Source: Rhodococcus sp. HM1
Lineage (GTDB): Bacteria > Actinomycetota > Actinomycetes > Mycobacteriales > Mycobacteriaceae
Direction: 5' to 3'
Assembly: GCF_023218075.1 (NCBI RefSeq)
Contig: NZ_JALPTB010000015.1
Span: forward strand, 40,803-104,802
DNA: 64,000 nucleotides
Shown: positions 54,172-62,776 of the stretch, piece by piece
Layout of the letters: the number at the start of each line of letters is the position of its first letter
Position numbering within the stretch: position 1 is the stretch's first letter
The notes under the pieces: model-generated
What the model was told of the DNA's origin: nothing
Databases searched by the model: none
The model's input: the letters and a program-made list of their open reading frames with translations, nothing else
Translations under genes and position numbers: made by a program

Positions 54172-55128
54172 ATGGCCCCGCGCTACTCCCGCGAATGGCT
54201 CGACTACTTCATCCCCGACACGGTCGACTGGCACCCGGACGGAATGCCCGACACCAGCCGCGCCGTGATGAAAAGCCTGGTCCTGCGATCGGACAAGTGG
54301 CCGCACGGCATCCCCGACGCCGACCTGCTGCACCGCACCGAAGGCGTCATCAGCTACCTGCGCATGCAGGAGCTGGCCGACGATCCGATCCCCGGCCGGT
54401 TCGACCTGCCACACTTCCAACGCATCCACCACCACCTGTTCCAGGACATCTACCCCTGGGCCGGGCAACTGCGCACCGCACCACGGGACTGGCCGATGGT
54501 CAAGATGGGGCCGGACGTCGCCGCCGTGCGCAACGGTCAGCGCCGGGTCACCGAGATCCCGCATTCGTACTTCAAGGCCCGCGACGTCCCCGAGGCCAGC
54601 GCCCTGGTTCTCGAGCGCATCGCCGCCAAGGACAACCTCCGCGGACTCGGACGAGAACAGTTCCTCGACGAGCTGACGAAAGTGTGGCTGCGGATCAATC
54701 ACGTTCACAGCTTTCGTGAGGGCAACACCCGTACCCAATTCGCGTTCTTCCGGCAGCTGTGCACCGAGGCCGGCTACACCCTTCACACCGACCGCTTCAT
54801 CGCCGTCAAGAAGGCCGACCTCGCCAGCAACCCTCTGCTCGGAGACCTCCGCGAGCAATTCGTCTGGGGGCGCTTCGAGTACATGCAGACCGGCGACACC
54901 CGCCTGATGCGCGAAGTACTCGACATGGCGATCACCGACCCCACCGACCCACTGCCCGTCGGCCCGATCATCGACCACGGCGTCGACCTACGCGCCATCG
55001 CCGCCGCGACCCTCGGCCACCCCCGGCCCGTCCGGGCAAGAACCCCCGGCACTGCCGCGCCAGACACCCCCGCCGCGACCGTGGACCTGCCCCACAGGCA
55101 CCACACGAGCCACGACCTCGACCCGTAA
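54172..55128 (+). CDS. Fic-family AMP-transferase toxin (VbhT/Fic type)
   Basis: 318 residues. The Fic fold shows FQRIHHHLFQDIYPWAGQLR (flap and target-binding region) and the active-site loop HSFREGNTRTQF (His179 to Arg187): canonical HPFREGNGR with Pro to Ser and the second Gly to Thr. The His and Arg needed for catalysis remain. A Pro/Ala/His-rich tail from about 285 is probably disordered. It should adenylylate a cellular target when not held by the preceding antitoxin. Such pairs are common on conjugative plasmids; this is the second Fic pair in the window and not closely similar to the first. Confidence 0.88.
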   Translation: MAPRYSREWLDYFIPDTVDWHPDGMPDTSRAVMKSLVLRSDKWPHGIPDADLLHRTEGVISYLRMQELADDPIPGRFDLPHFQRIHHHLFQDIYPWAGQLRTAPRDWPMVKMGPDVAAVRNGQRRVTEIPHSYFKARDVPEASALVLERIAAKDNLRGLGREQFLDELTKVWLRINHVHSFREGNTRTQFAFFRQLCTEAGYTLHTDRFIAVKKADLASNPLLGDLREQFVWGRFEYMQTGDTRLMREVLDMAITDPTDPLPVGPIIDHGVDLRAIAAATLGHPRPVRARTPGTAAPDTPAATVDLPHRHHTSHDLDP

Positions 55129-55277
55129 TTCGAATACCGCATCAGACGGAAGAAACAGATATTCGGAATAGTGCCGGGGGTGCATTCAGTAGACCCCGAT
55201 CGGCTCCATCACTGCTTCGAGGGCAAGCTGGCGCGCAGCGGTGGCGCGGCAGCCTCACGGCCACCCCTGCCGCGCAG

Positions 55278-55541
55278 CTATCGCCCCGTCTGCGAGGCCC
55301 CCGGCTCCCTTGTGGGCCACTGCACCCCGAACAAGACCGGCCCGGTATGCGGCGGGATCAGAATTTCGGCCCCACATAAACACCGGTACGTCCGGTGACC
55401 CATCGCCCCCGACGGCCGCCGAGTCGTCTCGCATGAACAGGGAATCCACCCCACCGCCACACGATTCGGCCCCAGATCATGCCCCGCTGGGCACATCTCC
55501 GGAGCGCGCTCGTACGCCACCACCCCCCGATTTTCGCACAT
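55278..55541 (-). CDS. Small zinc-ribbon-like protein
   Basis: 87 residues; GAGGG nine bases before the ATG. Cysteines are spaced as MCPAGHDL, IPCSCETT and YRCLCGAEI, with a His cluster (GHRTY) that fits one or two zinc knuckles. Proteins with CPxGH...GW.PC.C...GHRT.xC..C are frequent hypothetical genes on actinobacterial plasmids and phages. Function unknown; nucleic-acid binding is likely from the fold. Confidence 0.6.
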   Translation of the reverse strand: MCENRGVVAYERAPEMCPAGHDLGPNRVAVGWIPCSCETTRRPSGAMGHRTYRCLCGAEILIPPHTGPVLFGVQWPTREPGASQTGR

Positions 55542-55642
55542 ACTTTCGAACCCTCGCTATGATCGGGGTGCGGCAGGTCGATGGAGGGGCGTCAACGGCG
55601 GTCTTCGGGAAGCGTCGGCCTGCCGCTGTTCGTCAGCGCGCG

Positions 55643-55739
55643 GGGGCCGCTACCTCTCCGAACCCGGTGAACACCGTCACCGGGTCCGGGCCGGGGATCC
55701 CGGAGAATCCTCGAGCCGAGAGGGGGAGGTAGCGGCCCC
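55643..55739. repeat. Long inverted repeat with inner hairpins
   Basis: GGGGCCGCTACCTC (55643-55656) pairs perfectly with GAGGTAGCGGCCCC (55726-55739). Inside lie ACCCGGTGA/TCACCGGGT and CCGGG/CCCGG hairpins. As single-stranded DNA it would fold into a multi-arm structure of about 97 bases. No gene was recognised between 55542 and 55873. It could be a single-strand origin, a transfer or replication site, or a small RNA. Confidence 0.65.
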
Positions 55740-55873
55740 TTGCTCGCCGCTGATCGGGACTGTAGCGCACCCGTCGGCCACCTCGCGCCGCGCCCGCATC
55801 GCACTGTCGAACGGCTCCATCGACGTGCAGGCCACTACGATCGTCGCAATCACGGCCGGCCGGAGGGATGAAG

Positions 55874-56427
55874 ATGAGCACAGCTGCACTGCCTCGATCC
55901 GCGATGTCGACCCTGAATATCGCCGGGTACGCAGTGGCCTGTGTCGCGAGCCTCGTCCTCATCGTGGCCAGCCCGGCCCCTGGGGAGTGGCGCAAACTCC
56001 GGTCAACTCGCTGACCTTCAACGGCACCGACGGCACGATCACCCTGATTGCCGGCTGCGTCGCCGGAGCGAGCCTGCTGCTCCGCGCCGTATGGGATTCC
56101 CTCTGGCCGTTCGTGGTAGCCATGCTCGCCGGAGTCGTCTGCGCCGTAACGGGGTTTGTCGACATGTCGCGAGGTCAGGCACTGTTCAGCGACGACCAGA
56201 TGTTCGTGTCGGTCGGCTGGGGACTGTGGCTGCTGTGCATCGGATCCGTCGCTCTTTTGCTCGGCGTCGCCCTGTGCGCGATCACCCAGGCGAGGAACAG
56301 CGACTGGACCATCGGCGCCGAGCTTCGGGAACTCGCCGGAAACCCCCGCGAGTTGACGTTCGCAATCGCATCCGCACTGTGCGCCATCGCCACGATCATC
56401 CTGGTCCTCTGGGCCATCAGCGTCTGA
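55874..56427 (+). pseudogene. Frameshifted membrane protein
   Basis: ATG at 55874 (GGAGGG upstream) begins a protein with a first transmembrane helix AVACVASLVLIVASPAP. This frame ends at a TGA near 56013. The neighbouring frame continues without a start as WGVAQTPVNSLTF, then three more hydrophobic helices (TLIAGCVAGASLLL, FVVAMLAGVVCAVTGF, LWLLCIGSVALLLGVAL) and ends at 56427 after a fifth. A single base change near 55980 would join them into one membrane protein of about 184 residues. Either a real decay or a sequencing error. Confidence 0.6.
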
Positions 56428-56662
56428 CCTCTCTGGCAGTGAACCCCCGACATGTGATCGGTACGTTTGCCCGGAGGCGATCTCTCCCGGTCTCAGGCAT
56501 CTCGTTCCCCCGAGATTGTGTATGGCTTCGCCACGGAGGACGTGTGAAGTGAACAGCAGGGCAATCGAATGCCGGTCCGGCAGTGCTGTCGGCGGCCGGG
56601 GGCTTTGATGGGGCGGCGGACGCGTCTACGGCCGCGGCCGCGAGTCTGCATGAGTGGCCAGG

Positions 56663-56830
56663 TTATCCCGCACTTTCGGAGCACGGCTCAGTTGTAGGAC
56701 GACGAGTGTGGCGAACGCTCTTGTCGTCCTTGCCGGTCGGATGGGCGCGGGTGTTCGTCACGGCGATCAGATATGCCGGAGCGAGCACCGCAGTAGCGCC
56801 GGCGACGAAGTGAACAACCTGGTTGTACAC
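56663..56830 (-). CDS. Short membrane-anchored protein
   Basis: 55 residues from GTG 56830 with a strong GGAGGAG. It has one hydrophobic segment (VVHFVAGATAVLAPAYLIAV) and a polar basic tail (THRPHPTG-like, rich in Arg, Lys and Thr). No family is recognised. The strong ribosome site and clean start are the evidence. Confidence 0.5.
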   Translation of the reverse strand: MYNQVVHFVAGATAVLAPAYLIAVTNTRAHPTGKDDKSVRHTRRPTTEPCSESAG

Positions 56831-57090
56831 GCACTCTCCTCCGGTCTGGTTGGAACGGCCCCCTGTCCCGGCCGGCGCGTGCGCCGACGGCCAGGGCATC
56901 GCGCTGTCCTCGTGTGAGACGCAGGGCGCCCCGATCCCTGCGGGCCGAGGTGGTGCGCGCCTGCGGCAATACTCCGCGTCCGGGCCGGACGCCCAGGTGG
57001 GTCGCGAGAGGGTGCGGCCAACGAACCGAAAAGCGCGGGGTGGCCCAGTGGTTCGATGTGCGCCCTGGCTTTCCTTCGAACAGGCGGGGT

Positions 57091-57121
57091 GGCCGCACCC
57101 CACGAGGGGCGGGGTGCGGCC
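57091..57121. terminator. GC-rich hairpin
   Basis: GGCCGCACCCC (57091-57101) and GGGGTGCGGCC (57111-57121) form an 11-bp stem. It is in the 477-base stretch 56831-57307, which otherwise has no gene I can support. It may end a transcript from either side, or be part of a structured element. Confidence 0.5.
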
Positions 57122-57307
57122 GCCCCGAGACATTAAGACACCGAACGACCGTTTTGGGGCATATGTGACGTAGGACTCTTGTCGTCGGCGCCCTCAAACA
57201 CAGTGCCTTTTCTGGATGTGAGGGCGCACCAGAACACAGCCCGGTGCATTGACCGTAGTGTGCGTGCTACGCCGTCCGCGATCACGACGACGAGAAGGGA
57301 CCGGTGC

Positions 57308-57499
57308 ATGACCACCGCCTACGCGCAGGGGCACGCCGCGGGTTTCCGCGAAGCCTCCGAGCGGGACCACCTCGGCGATGCAACCAGCGGGGACGACGCC
57401 GCGACATGGTTCACCGCGCCGGTCGGGCAGCCCGACGTCGACGACTACGAACGCGGGTTCGTGGCAGGGTTCGCCGAGTACTTCGCCGGCCGCGACTGA
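57308..57499 (+). CDS. 63-residue hypothetical protein
   Basis: ATG at 57308 with GAAGGGA upstream. Product: an acidic, soluble protein with AYAQGHAAGFREASERDH and the C-terminal YERGFVAGFAEYFAGRD; the repeated GF/AG motif pattern occurs in small actinobacterial plasmid proteins of unknown role. No signal or membrane segment. Confidence 0.6.
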   Translation: MTTAYAQGHAAGFREASERDHLGDATSGDDAATWFTAPVGQPDVDDYERGFVAGFAEYFAGRD

Positions 57500-57538
57500 C
57501 GGACCGCGGCATCGAACCGGCGACGACCGACGAGCGTC

Positions 57539-57706
57539 TCAGCCGGCCTCGGTGACGATCACGCTCGAGTCGGGCTGAGGCGGGTCGACGCCCGGGGTGT
57601 AGAGCACGATGACCTCGTCGCTGTCCTTCCAGCGGTAGCCGTAGTGCCCGTCGTCGAGCCGGACCAGGCCGGGCTGTCCGTGATCGTCTTCTGGAGGAAA
57701 GGCCAT
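57539..57706 (-). CDS. 55-residue hypothetical protein
   Basis: ATG 57706 with GAGAGG nine bases upstream. The short protein (DGHYGYRWKDSDEVIVLY, PPQPDSSVIVTEAG) looks like a beta-rich single domain. It converges with the gene at 57308. No family recognised. Confidence 0.5.
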   Translation of the reverse strand: MAFPPEDDHGQPGLVRLDDGHYGYRWKDSDEVIVLYTPGVDPPQPDSSVIVTEAG

Positions 57707-57918
57707 ATCGGCCATCCTCTCACCGTGGTGACGATCGCCGACCGCGCCGTGGTGAGAGCCCCGTCTGCTTCCGATTCGCCGAGGAGCGCCGTGCAGACCA
57801 CCCTCGCGACCGGAGGTGTCGGACCTCGACGGTGGAACGCGGAGGTTTCGCGGGCCACCTTCGGTGTCCACCGAATCGAGCTCCGCTGCGCTCCGCCCTA
57901 AAAAGAACTCTCTCTTTC

Positions 57919-58087
57919 CCCTTCTGGCCTTCCGATCATGACCGGCCGGCCGCTGCGCGCAACCCCTGGGCGCTCCGCGGCCTGACGGCCCGAAAACTCT
58001 CTCCTCCGCTTCGCTCCCCCGAGACTTTTCGTCCCAGGGGTTGCACTCCGCGTCCTTGGGCCGGTCGTTATCTCCATGCCAGAAGGG
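57919..58087. repeat. Large segmented inverted repeat
   Basis: Four arm pairs are nested around one centre: CCCTTCTGGC (57919) with GCCAGAAGGG (58078); GACCGGCC (57940) with GGCCGGTC (58059); GCAACCCCTGGG (57959) with CCCAGGGGTTGC (58033); CGAAAACTCTC (57991) with GAGACTTTTCG (58021, one mismatch). Total span about 170 bases, in the 431-base stretch without genes upstream of the DUF4192 gene. The extent suggests a mobile palindromic element (MITE-like) or a structured origin. Confidence 0.65.
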
Positions 58088-58137
58088 CAAAAGATCAGGC
58101 GGGCCGCGCAGGTCCGCCGCGACCGTGAGGAGAGGCC

Positions 58138-59136
58138 ATGTCCGACCGCATTCACATCGAGGGAATCGGCGAACTCATCGCTGCTGTCCCAACCGTTCTG
58201 TCGTTCGTACCTGAGCAGTCCATCGTGCTGGTCTTCTCGAGCGCGGGCCGCATCACATGGATGGTCCGCACCGACTTCGGGACGGGTGGACGCCTACTGA
58301 CGGCCGAGACGATTGCCCGGAGCGGCGAGTCCGACGCAGTGATCGTCGTCGTCGTGGCGAAGGGACGCACCTTCCGCGAGGTGATCGCAGAGGGCGACCG
58401 CGTGAACGCGACGATGCTCGGGCTGGGTGTCGAGGTGCAGGGGATCTACTACACCCCGAGTATCGAGGGCGGGCAGACATGGACCGACATGCAGACGTTC
58501 GGGACCGGCACGGTGGTCGATCCGGCCACGACCGCGGCTGCCGCCGCGACCGTCTTCACCGGCAAGCAGTTCACCCGCACCCGCGAGGAGATCGTGGCCC
58601 GCTACCGGCGTGACGACGCGACGATGACCGACCACCGCCGGGCACGGAAGACGAAGGAGGTGATGGGTGAGAACTTCCCGCGCAGCGTCATCAGCGAGCT
58701 GGCCGACGCCGTCCGCGAGCGCCAGGAGCCGACGGCCGCACTCGCAGCGCGAGTCGGGTTGCTCGTCACCACCGACATCACGGCGCGTGATGCGATCCTC
58801 GGACTGGCAGTGATCGACCCGGCCACCGCGGCCGAGACGATGGCGGCCGTCGCCCGCAAGTTGTACGGGGCCGAACGGGTGGCGGCCCTGACGGTCGCCG
58901 GGTTCTTCGCGTACGTGAACTTCCAGGGACCGGACGCCGGGTGCGCATTCGAGGCAGCCCGCGAGGAGGCCGCCCGGCATCCCCTGTCCGATACGCGTCT
59001 GCTCGGACTGGTCGAGCAGGCGCTCTCGACGGGGCTGCACCCGAGGCAGATGCGCACGCTGTCCGGCACCGGAGTCGGCATCGCCCGCGAGAAGTTCGGT
59101 GTCGAGCTGCCCGCCCCGAGCAGTGATTGGCTCTGA
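58138..59136 (+). CDS. DUF4192 protein
   Basis: 332 residues; GAGGAGAG before ATG. The N-terminal half shows ELIAAVPTVLSFVPEQSIV, the signature of the actinobacterial DUF4192 family, then SDAVIVVVV and DFGTGGRL; the helical C-terminal half contains ARHPLSDTRLLGLVEQAL. The family is widespread on actinobacterial chromosomes and plasmids, and its role is unknown. A strong terminator follows 12 bases after the stop. Confidence 0.85.
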   Translation: MSDRIHIEGIGELIAAVPTVLSFVPEQSIVLVFSSAGRITWMVRTDFGTGGRLLTAETIARSGESDAVIVVVVAKGRTFREVIAEGDRVNATMLGLGVEVQGIYYTPSIEGGQTWTDMQTFGTGTVVDPATTAAAAATVFTGKQFTRTREEIVARYRRDDATMTDHRRARKTKEVMGENFPRSVISELADAVRERQEPTAALAARVGLLVTTDITARDAILGLAVIDPATAAETMAAVARKLYGAERVAALTVAGFFAYVNFQGPDAGCAFEAAREEAARHPLSDTRLLGLVEQALSTGLHPRQMRTLSGTGVGIAREKFGVELPAPSSDWL

Positions 59137-59148
59137 CGGCACAACACA

Positions 59149-59185
59149 GCGAGGCCCCCGGAATCCGTAGTTCCGGGGGCCTCGC
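59149..59185. terminator. Strong hairpin terminator
   Basis: GCGAGGCCCCCGGAA and TTCCGGGGGCCTCGC form a perfect 15-bp stem with a 7-base loop, directly after the DUF4192 stop and before the convergent small gene at 59273. Confidence 0.85.
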
Positions 59186-59272
59186 CCGTTGCGCAGGAAC
59201 GTCGATCAGGCATCGAGCCTGACCGACGCTTGCGCACGTCCTGCAACGCACAGCATAGCCCCGCGCACACCG

Positions 59273-59443
59273 TCAGAACTCGTCCCGCTCCGCATCGTCG
59301 GGGAACCCGAAATCGACCGCCGGGGACTGCGACCGGGGAACACTCTCGCCACCCACGATCGCTTCGAGTTCGCTCTCACTCGGGCGGATTCCGTGCTTGA
59401 TCGCGTCGTACAACTGCTTCTCCACGTGTGACCGTTTCACCAT
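59273..59443 (-). CDS. 56-residue acidic protein
   Basis: ATG at 59443 with GAGAGG six bases upstream. The product starts MVKRSHVEKQLYDAIKHG, a helix with basic N-terminus, continues with IRPSESELEAIVGG and ends in an acidic DFGFPDDAERDEF tail. The short size and position match the small gene that often stands next to the larger gene at 59516 in a minus-strand pair. Function unknown. Confidence 0.5.
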   Translation of the reverse strand: MVKRSHVEKQLYDAIKHGIRPSESELEAIVGGESVPRSQSPAVDFGFPDDAERDEF

Positions 59444-59515
59444 GTCGATCCTCTCGTCCGGCCCGCCGTCCTATGACCATCAGCCGCCTGCAGATGACGG
59501 CAGGGGGAAGTTGTC

Positions 59516-60598
59516 CTACAAGGCTTCGTCGATGCGTTCGTGCAGCCGGTCCGCAGCCTCGGCCCACCGCAGGAAATCCGCCCGATTCGGATGCTCGGGA
59601 TCGTCCTGGACCTGGTGTCGAAGATCGTCGGCCCACTCCCGCAGCGCCGCGGTCAGCACGAAATGCAGATCCGGCTCGTCCGGATCGTCGAGGTCGACGA
59701 CCACGCGACGGGACGACTGTCCACCGATGGTGGCCAGGACCGTGTCCAAGCGGTCGCGGATATCGGCGAGCTCGGCCATCGCATCCACCGCTCGAGTATC
59801 CGGGCCTATCGACGGATCCTCCGAGCGCGGCTCCTCCTGGTCGGTGTGCAGTTCGGTGCGTACCGACCGCGCCGATGTCCAGATGGCATGGTCGATCTCC
59901 CAGGCGGTGACGCGTCGGTCGAGCACGTTGCTGACCTGGGTCGCGAGCTCGGAGAGCAAGGTGCGGGCGGTGGCAGCGTTGACGTCAGCGCCGTGGCGGG
60001 TCAGCCACCGCAGCACCATGCGGTCGGGTTTGACGGTGTCCTCGTCGCCGACGAGCATCCACAGATAGCCGCGGCGCACCCCGAACCCGCCTTCGCCGGG
60101 AACGGTCCGCAGCGCGGTTTCCACAGTGTCGAGCCGCTGCGGGTCGTCGAGCAGGACGCGAGCGTCGTCGAGTGTGCGGATCCCGTGCTCGTGGAGGATC
60201 GTCGCGTACTGCAGCACGGCTTCGGCCTTGAGGATGCCCCCGCGCGGTGAGGTGCGCTGCTGGTTGTTCGTCACCGCCAGCAGTGCGTCGACGGTGTCGT
60301 AGCGATCCAGGAACCGCTCGAGCGGCAGTGGGTCGGCCAGGCCGGTGACCGGCGGCGGCACGGAGGGCGTCTCGATGCCGGCATCGGCGGCGACCCGGCG
60401 TACCACCGGCAGCACGTGACGGTCGTAGTGGGCGCCGATGCTGTAGACCGCATCGACGACACACAGGCTCAGACTCATCCACTGCCGCTGGCGCGGACGC
60501 AGGTCGAGGCCACGCACGGCCTCGACCACCGGCGACAGATCAGCAGCTGCGGACATGAATGCACGGTAATCGATCCGGGTGACACACAAGGCGGTCAT
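59516..60598 (-). CDS. Hypothetical protein, helix-hairpin-helix-like N-terminal half
   Basis: 360 residues. Residues about 15-240 (RYDTVDALLAVTNNQQRT, GILKAEAVLQYATILHEHG, GFGVRRGYLWMLVGDEDTV with KPDRMVLRWL) have the spacing of HhH-GPD-like DNA-glycosylase proteins, but the catalytic Lys/Asp cannot be assigned with certainty. The C-terminal 110 residues, from about 255, are an acidic helical domain (ADIRDRLDTVLATI, REWADDLRHQVQDD). Such fusions are seen as hypothetical proteins in rhodococci. DNA-related function is a guess. ATG is at 60598; GAAGGG lies close upstream. Confidence 0.6.
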   Translation of the reverse strand: MTALCVTRIDYRAFMSAAADLSPVVEAVRGLDLRPRQRQWMSLSLCVVDAVYSIGAHYDRHVLPVVRRVAADAGIETPSVPPPVTGLADPLPLERFLDRYDTVDALLAVTNNQQRTSPRGGILKAEAVLQYATILHEHGIRTLDDARVLLDDPQRLDTVETALRTVPGEGGFGVRRGYLWMLVGDEDTVKPDRMVLRWLTRHGADVNAATARTLLSELATQVSNVLDRRVTAWEIDHAIWTSARSVRTELHTDQEEPRSEDPSIGPDTRAVDAMAELADIRDRLDTVLATIGGQSSRRVVVDLDDPDEPDLHFVLTAALREWADDLRHQVQDDPEHPNRADFLRWAEAADRLHERIDEAL

Positions 60599-60874
60599 CG
60601 ACCCTTCGCGGCGGCACCGGACCGAACGACACCAGCACCGAGATCATCGGCGGCGAACCGACCGGAACTCACTCAGCAATCCGCCGACGCGACCTGCCTG
60701 CGTCGACGTCGATCCGGCCCCGGTGCCGTCGACGCGCTAGAGCCGATGACGGCCGGCGATGTCGGGATCGACGACGACCAGGCGTCCCAGTTCGTCGACC
60801 TCGTAGGTGCGTACCGCTGGCCCGAACTCGCCTCGACGTAGCTTCGGGCCTGCCAGGAGCGTGGTCGATTAGCC
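60599..60874. other. Stretch without a supported gene
   Basis: Between the divergent gene at 60598 and the lipoprotein at 60875. Apart from promoter-like spacing I see no gene, repeat or structure here. Confidence 0.5.
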
Positions 60875-61702
60875 TTGTGCTTCGTGTTGAGAACCGGTCA
60901 AGGAGTAACTCGGCGTTGGGCACCGACGGTGTCTGTGGTCGGCGCGATCGTGCTGGGATTGTCCGGGTGCTCGTCCGGCAGTGACTCCGACACGGCGACG
61001 CAGGAGCCATCATCGACCACCCCGGCGTCAGCGGCCTTCCCCACGAGCAGCGCGGTGTCGCCGTCGGCTACTCCGACCTCCGCGACATCGACGACGTCTG
61101 CGGCCCCGACGCCGGCCCCGCTCGCCGCGGACCAGCTGGTTCTCTCTGCGGACCAGCTGCCCGGAGCGGGATGGAAACCGGATGACGATGGTGACCCCGA
61201 GTCGGCGCAGCGGCAGCCCGCGTCGCAACCGGAGTGCAGCAACCAATCCTGGACGCTGCGCACCGAGGAGATGACCGACCAGGCCGGTGCCGGCTGGTAT
61301 TTCGACCAGGCAGCAGAAGTCGAAGCGATCACCAGCCAGGCGTTCGTGTACCGGAACGAGCAGGCCGCTGCGACAGCGCTGGCGGCGTATCGAGCCGTCG
61401 TCGAGCGGTGTGTGTCCTGGCAGATGGGCGCTGGGGCTGCCGGCTACACCTTTCAGGAGGGCCAGGAACTCTTCGACGCTGCGGTCGGTGACGAGTCTGT
61501 TGCTCTCATGCAGACCACGGCCATGGTCCGGTATCCGGATGCGCCTGCGAGCTCGAGCTATTGGGTCAGCGCTCGAGTGGGAGCAACGATCGTGCAGGTC
61601 ACCTATCGGCCGGGGTCCCTGCTGGGCAGCGGGCAAGGCAAGACCCAGGCAGTCGACCTGGCAGCGACCGCCGCGGCCCAGGCGCAGACCCGCACCGGAT
61701 AG
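60875..61702 (+). CDS. Secreted lipoprotein with PknH-like sensor-type domain
   Basis: About 275 residues. The N-terminus has a basic start, hydrophobic TVSVVGAIVLGLSG and a lipobox LSGC, then a long Ser/Thr/Pro/Ala linker (residues 35-80) typical of surface-exposed actinobacterial lipoproteins. The C-terminal half resembles the extracytoplasmic sensor domain of PknH-type kinases (YRAVVERCVSWQMG, FDAAVGDESVALM, VGATIVQVTYRPG), with Cys residues that could pair. The start TTG at 60875 is uncertain; GTG at 60884 is an alternative. Role unknown, probably at the cell surface. Confidence 0.7.
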   Translation: MCFVLRTGQGVTRRWAPTVSVVGAIVLGLSGCSSGSDSDTATQEPSSTTPASAAFPTSSAVSPSATPTSATSTTSAAPTPAPLAADQLVLSADQLPGAGWKPDDDGDPESAQRQPASQPECSNQSWTLRTEEMTDQAGAGWYFDQAAEVEAITSQAFVYRNEQAAATALAAYRAVVERCVSWQMGAGAAGYTFQEGQELFDAAVGDESVALMQTTAMVRYPDAPASSSYWVSARVGATIVQVTYRPGSLLGSGQGKTQAVDLAATAAAQAQTRTG

Positions 61703-61801
61703 GGAGGATCCACAACGTCTGACCTGTCGGACCACACGAGCACCCGGACCTTGCGAGCGGCCCGCCGGGACTATCCGCAGGCAGTGATCACTGCATACGC
61801 G

Positions 61802-62434
61802 CTAAGTCAGGGTGGAGCGCACATCGATCGTCGCGCGGAACCAGCGGGCCAGGTACTTGTCGGCCATCAACTCCGGACGGGCCTCGACGTAGCCGACGAA
61901 CCAGCCGGACAGGCCGTCCCAGATTCTGTGGTTCCCGGGTGCGGTGAGGCTCCAGCCGAGTTCGTGGAGGGTCCAGTGTGCTTTGGCGGAGTTGCGTAGC
62001 ATCGAGGTGCTCACCCAGTTCGGTTCCGCATCCACGCCGCCGCGGGCGACCGGAACCAGATGATCGATGGTCGGAAACAACTCCCAGAACGCGAAGTGCG
62101 ACTGCGACATCTGCCAGTTCGGATGCGCAGGGAACTCTTCCGGCAGGATCAGCGACAGTGTGCGCAGGGCAGCCGGGTGCACGAGCTTGGCGCCGCTGTA
62201 GCGGTCGAGGAAGCCGTCCCGGTAGAACACGCGCAGGCATTGGCGTTCGGTGTACTGACGCGAGTTCTTCGCCACCGGACTGAAGGGATACTCACTACGC
62301 AGGATCTGCCGACCCTGCTCGAGATCACCGGCATCGATCGCGGCCACGGTGCGAGCGAGAATATCGGCCTTGTCGCCCTCGATGACAGCAGGATCCGGAA
62401 CCGTTTCGGCAGATCGGGATTCGGGATTCGACAC
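61802..62434 (-). CDS. HNH-endonuclease-like protein
   Basis: 210 residues from a GTG at 62434; a longer start at 62551 adds residues that do not look coding. The centre has FPTIDHLVPVARGGVD with NWVSTSMLRNSAKAHWTL, the His-Pro...GG...Asn/His arrangement of HNH nucleases, although the DH replaces the usual first His pair. Upstream, FYRDGFLDRYSGAKLVHPAAL is the typical lead-in. It probably binds or cuts DNA, or is a plasmid or phage-type defence nuclease. It diverges from nothing nearby and lies ahead of the partial helicase. Confidence 0.7.
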   Translation of the reverse strand: MSNPESRSAETVPDPAVIEGDKADILARTVAAIDAGDLEQGRQILRSEYPFSPVAKNSRQYTERQCLRVFYRDGFLDRYSGAKLVHPAALRTLSLILPEEFPAHPNWQMSQSHFAFWELFPTIDHLVPVARGGVDAEPNWVSTSMLRNSAKAHWTLHELGWSLTAPGNHRIWDGLSGWFVGYVEARPELMADKYLARWFRATIDVRSTLT

Positions 62435-62776
62435 ATCTTCGATCGTAGAGCCACTCCCAACTACCCACTCTCCGCACATCCGGCGGGAAGTGCCAGCGAG
62501 CTCGGTGGATGAAGCCAGTACGTGGTCCGTGTCGGCGATCGGGCATCTCACCTACCGGTCCGCGTGTGGCGGTACAACGGCCGCACCTTGTATGAGATCG
62601 CCAAGCAGGCAGAGACCGAACCTCCGACGCCGTAGGCCCTGGCAGGTTCCCGATAGTCGGTCCGGTCCCGGGCAGCTCTGTGACCGAACATCGAGGAGCG
62701 TCAGAGGACCAGACCGAAACGGGATTACCCCCTCGATAACGCCTCCGGGCGTTCACCGCCGATAGGCGCTCATATG
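62435..62776. other. Stretch without a supported gene
   Basis: The 342 bases between the HNH-like gene and the end of the partial helicase gene contain no open frame with a ribosome site that I trust, and no obvious repeat. Confidence 0.45.

Noticed and set aside
56831..57307. Possible gene in the 477-base stretch around 57.0 kb
   Set aside because: Frames on both strands are open, but none has both a ribosome site and a plausible protein composition; only the hairpin at 57091 is supported.
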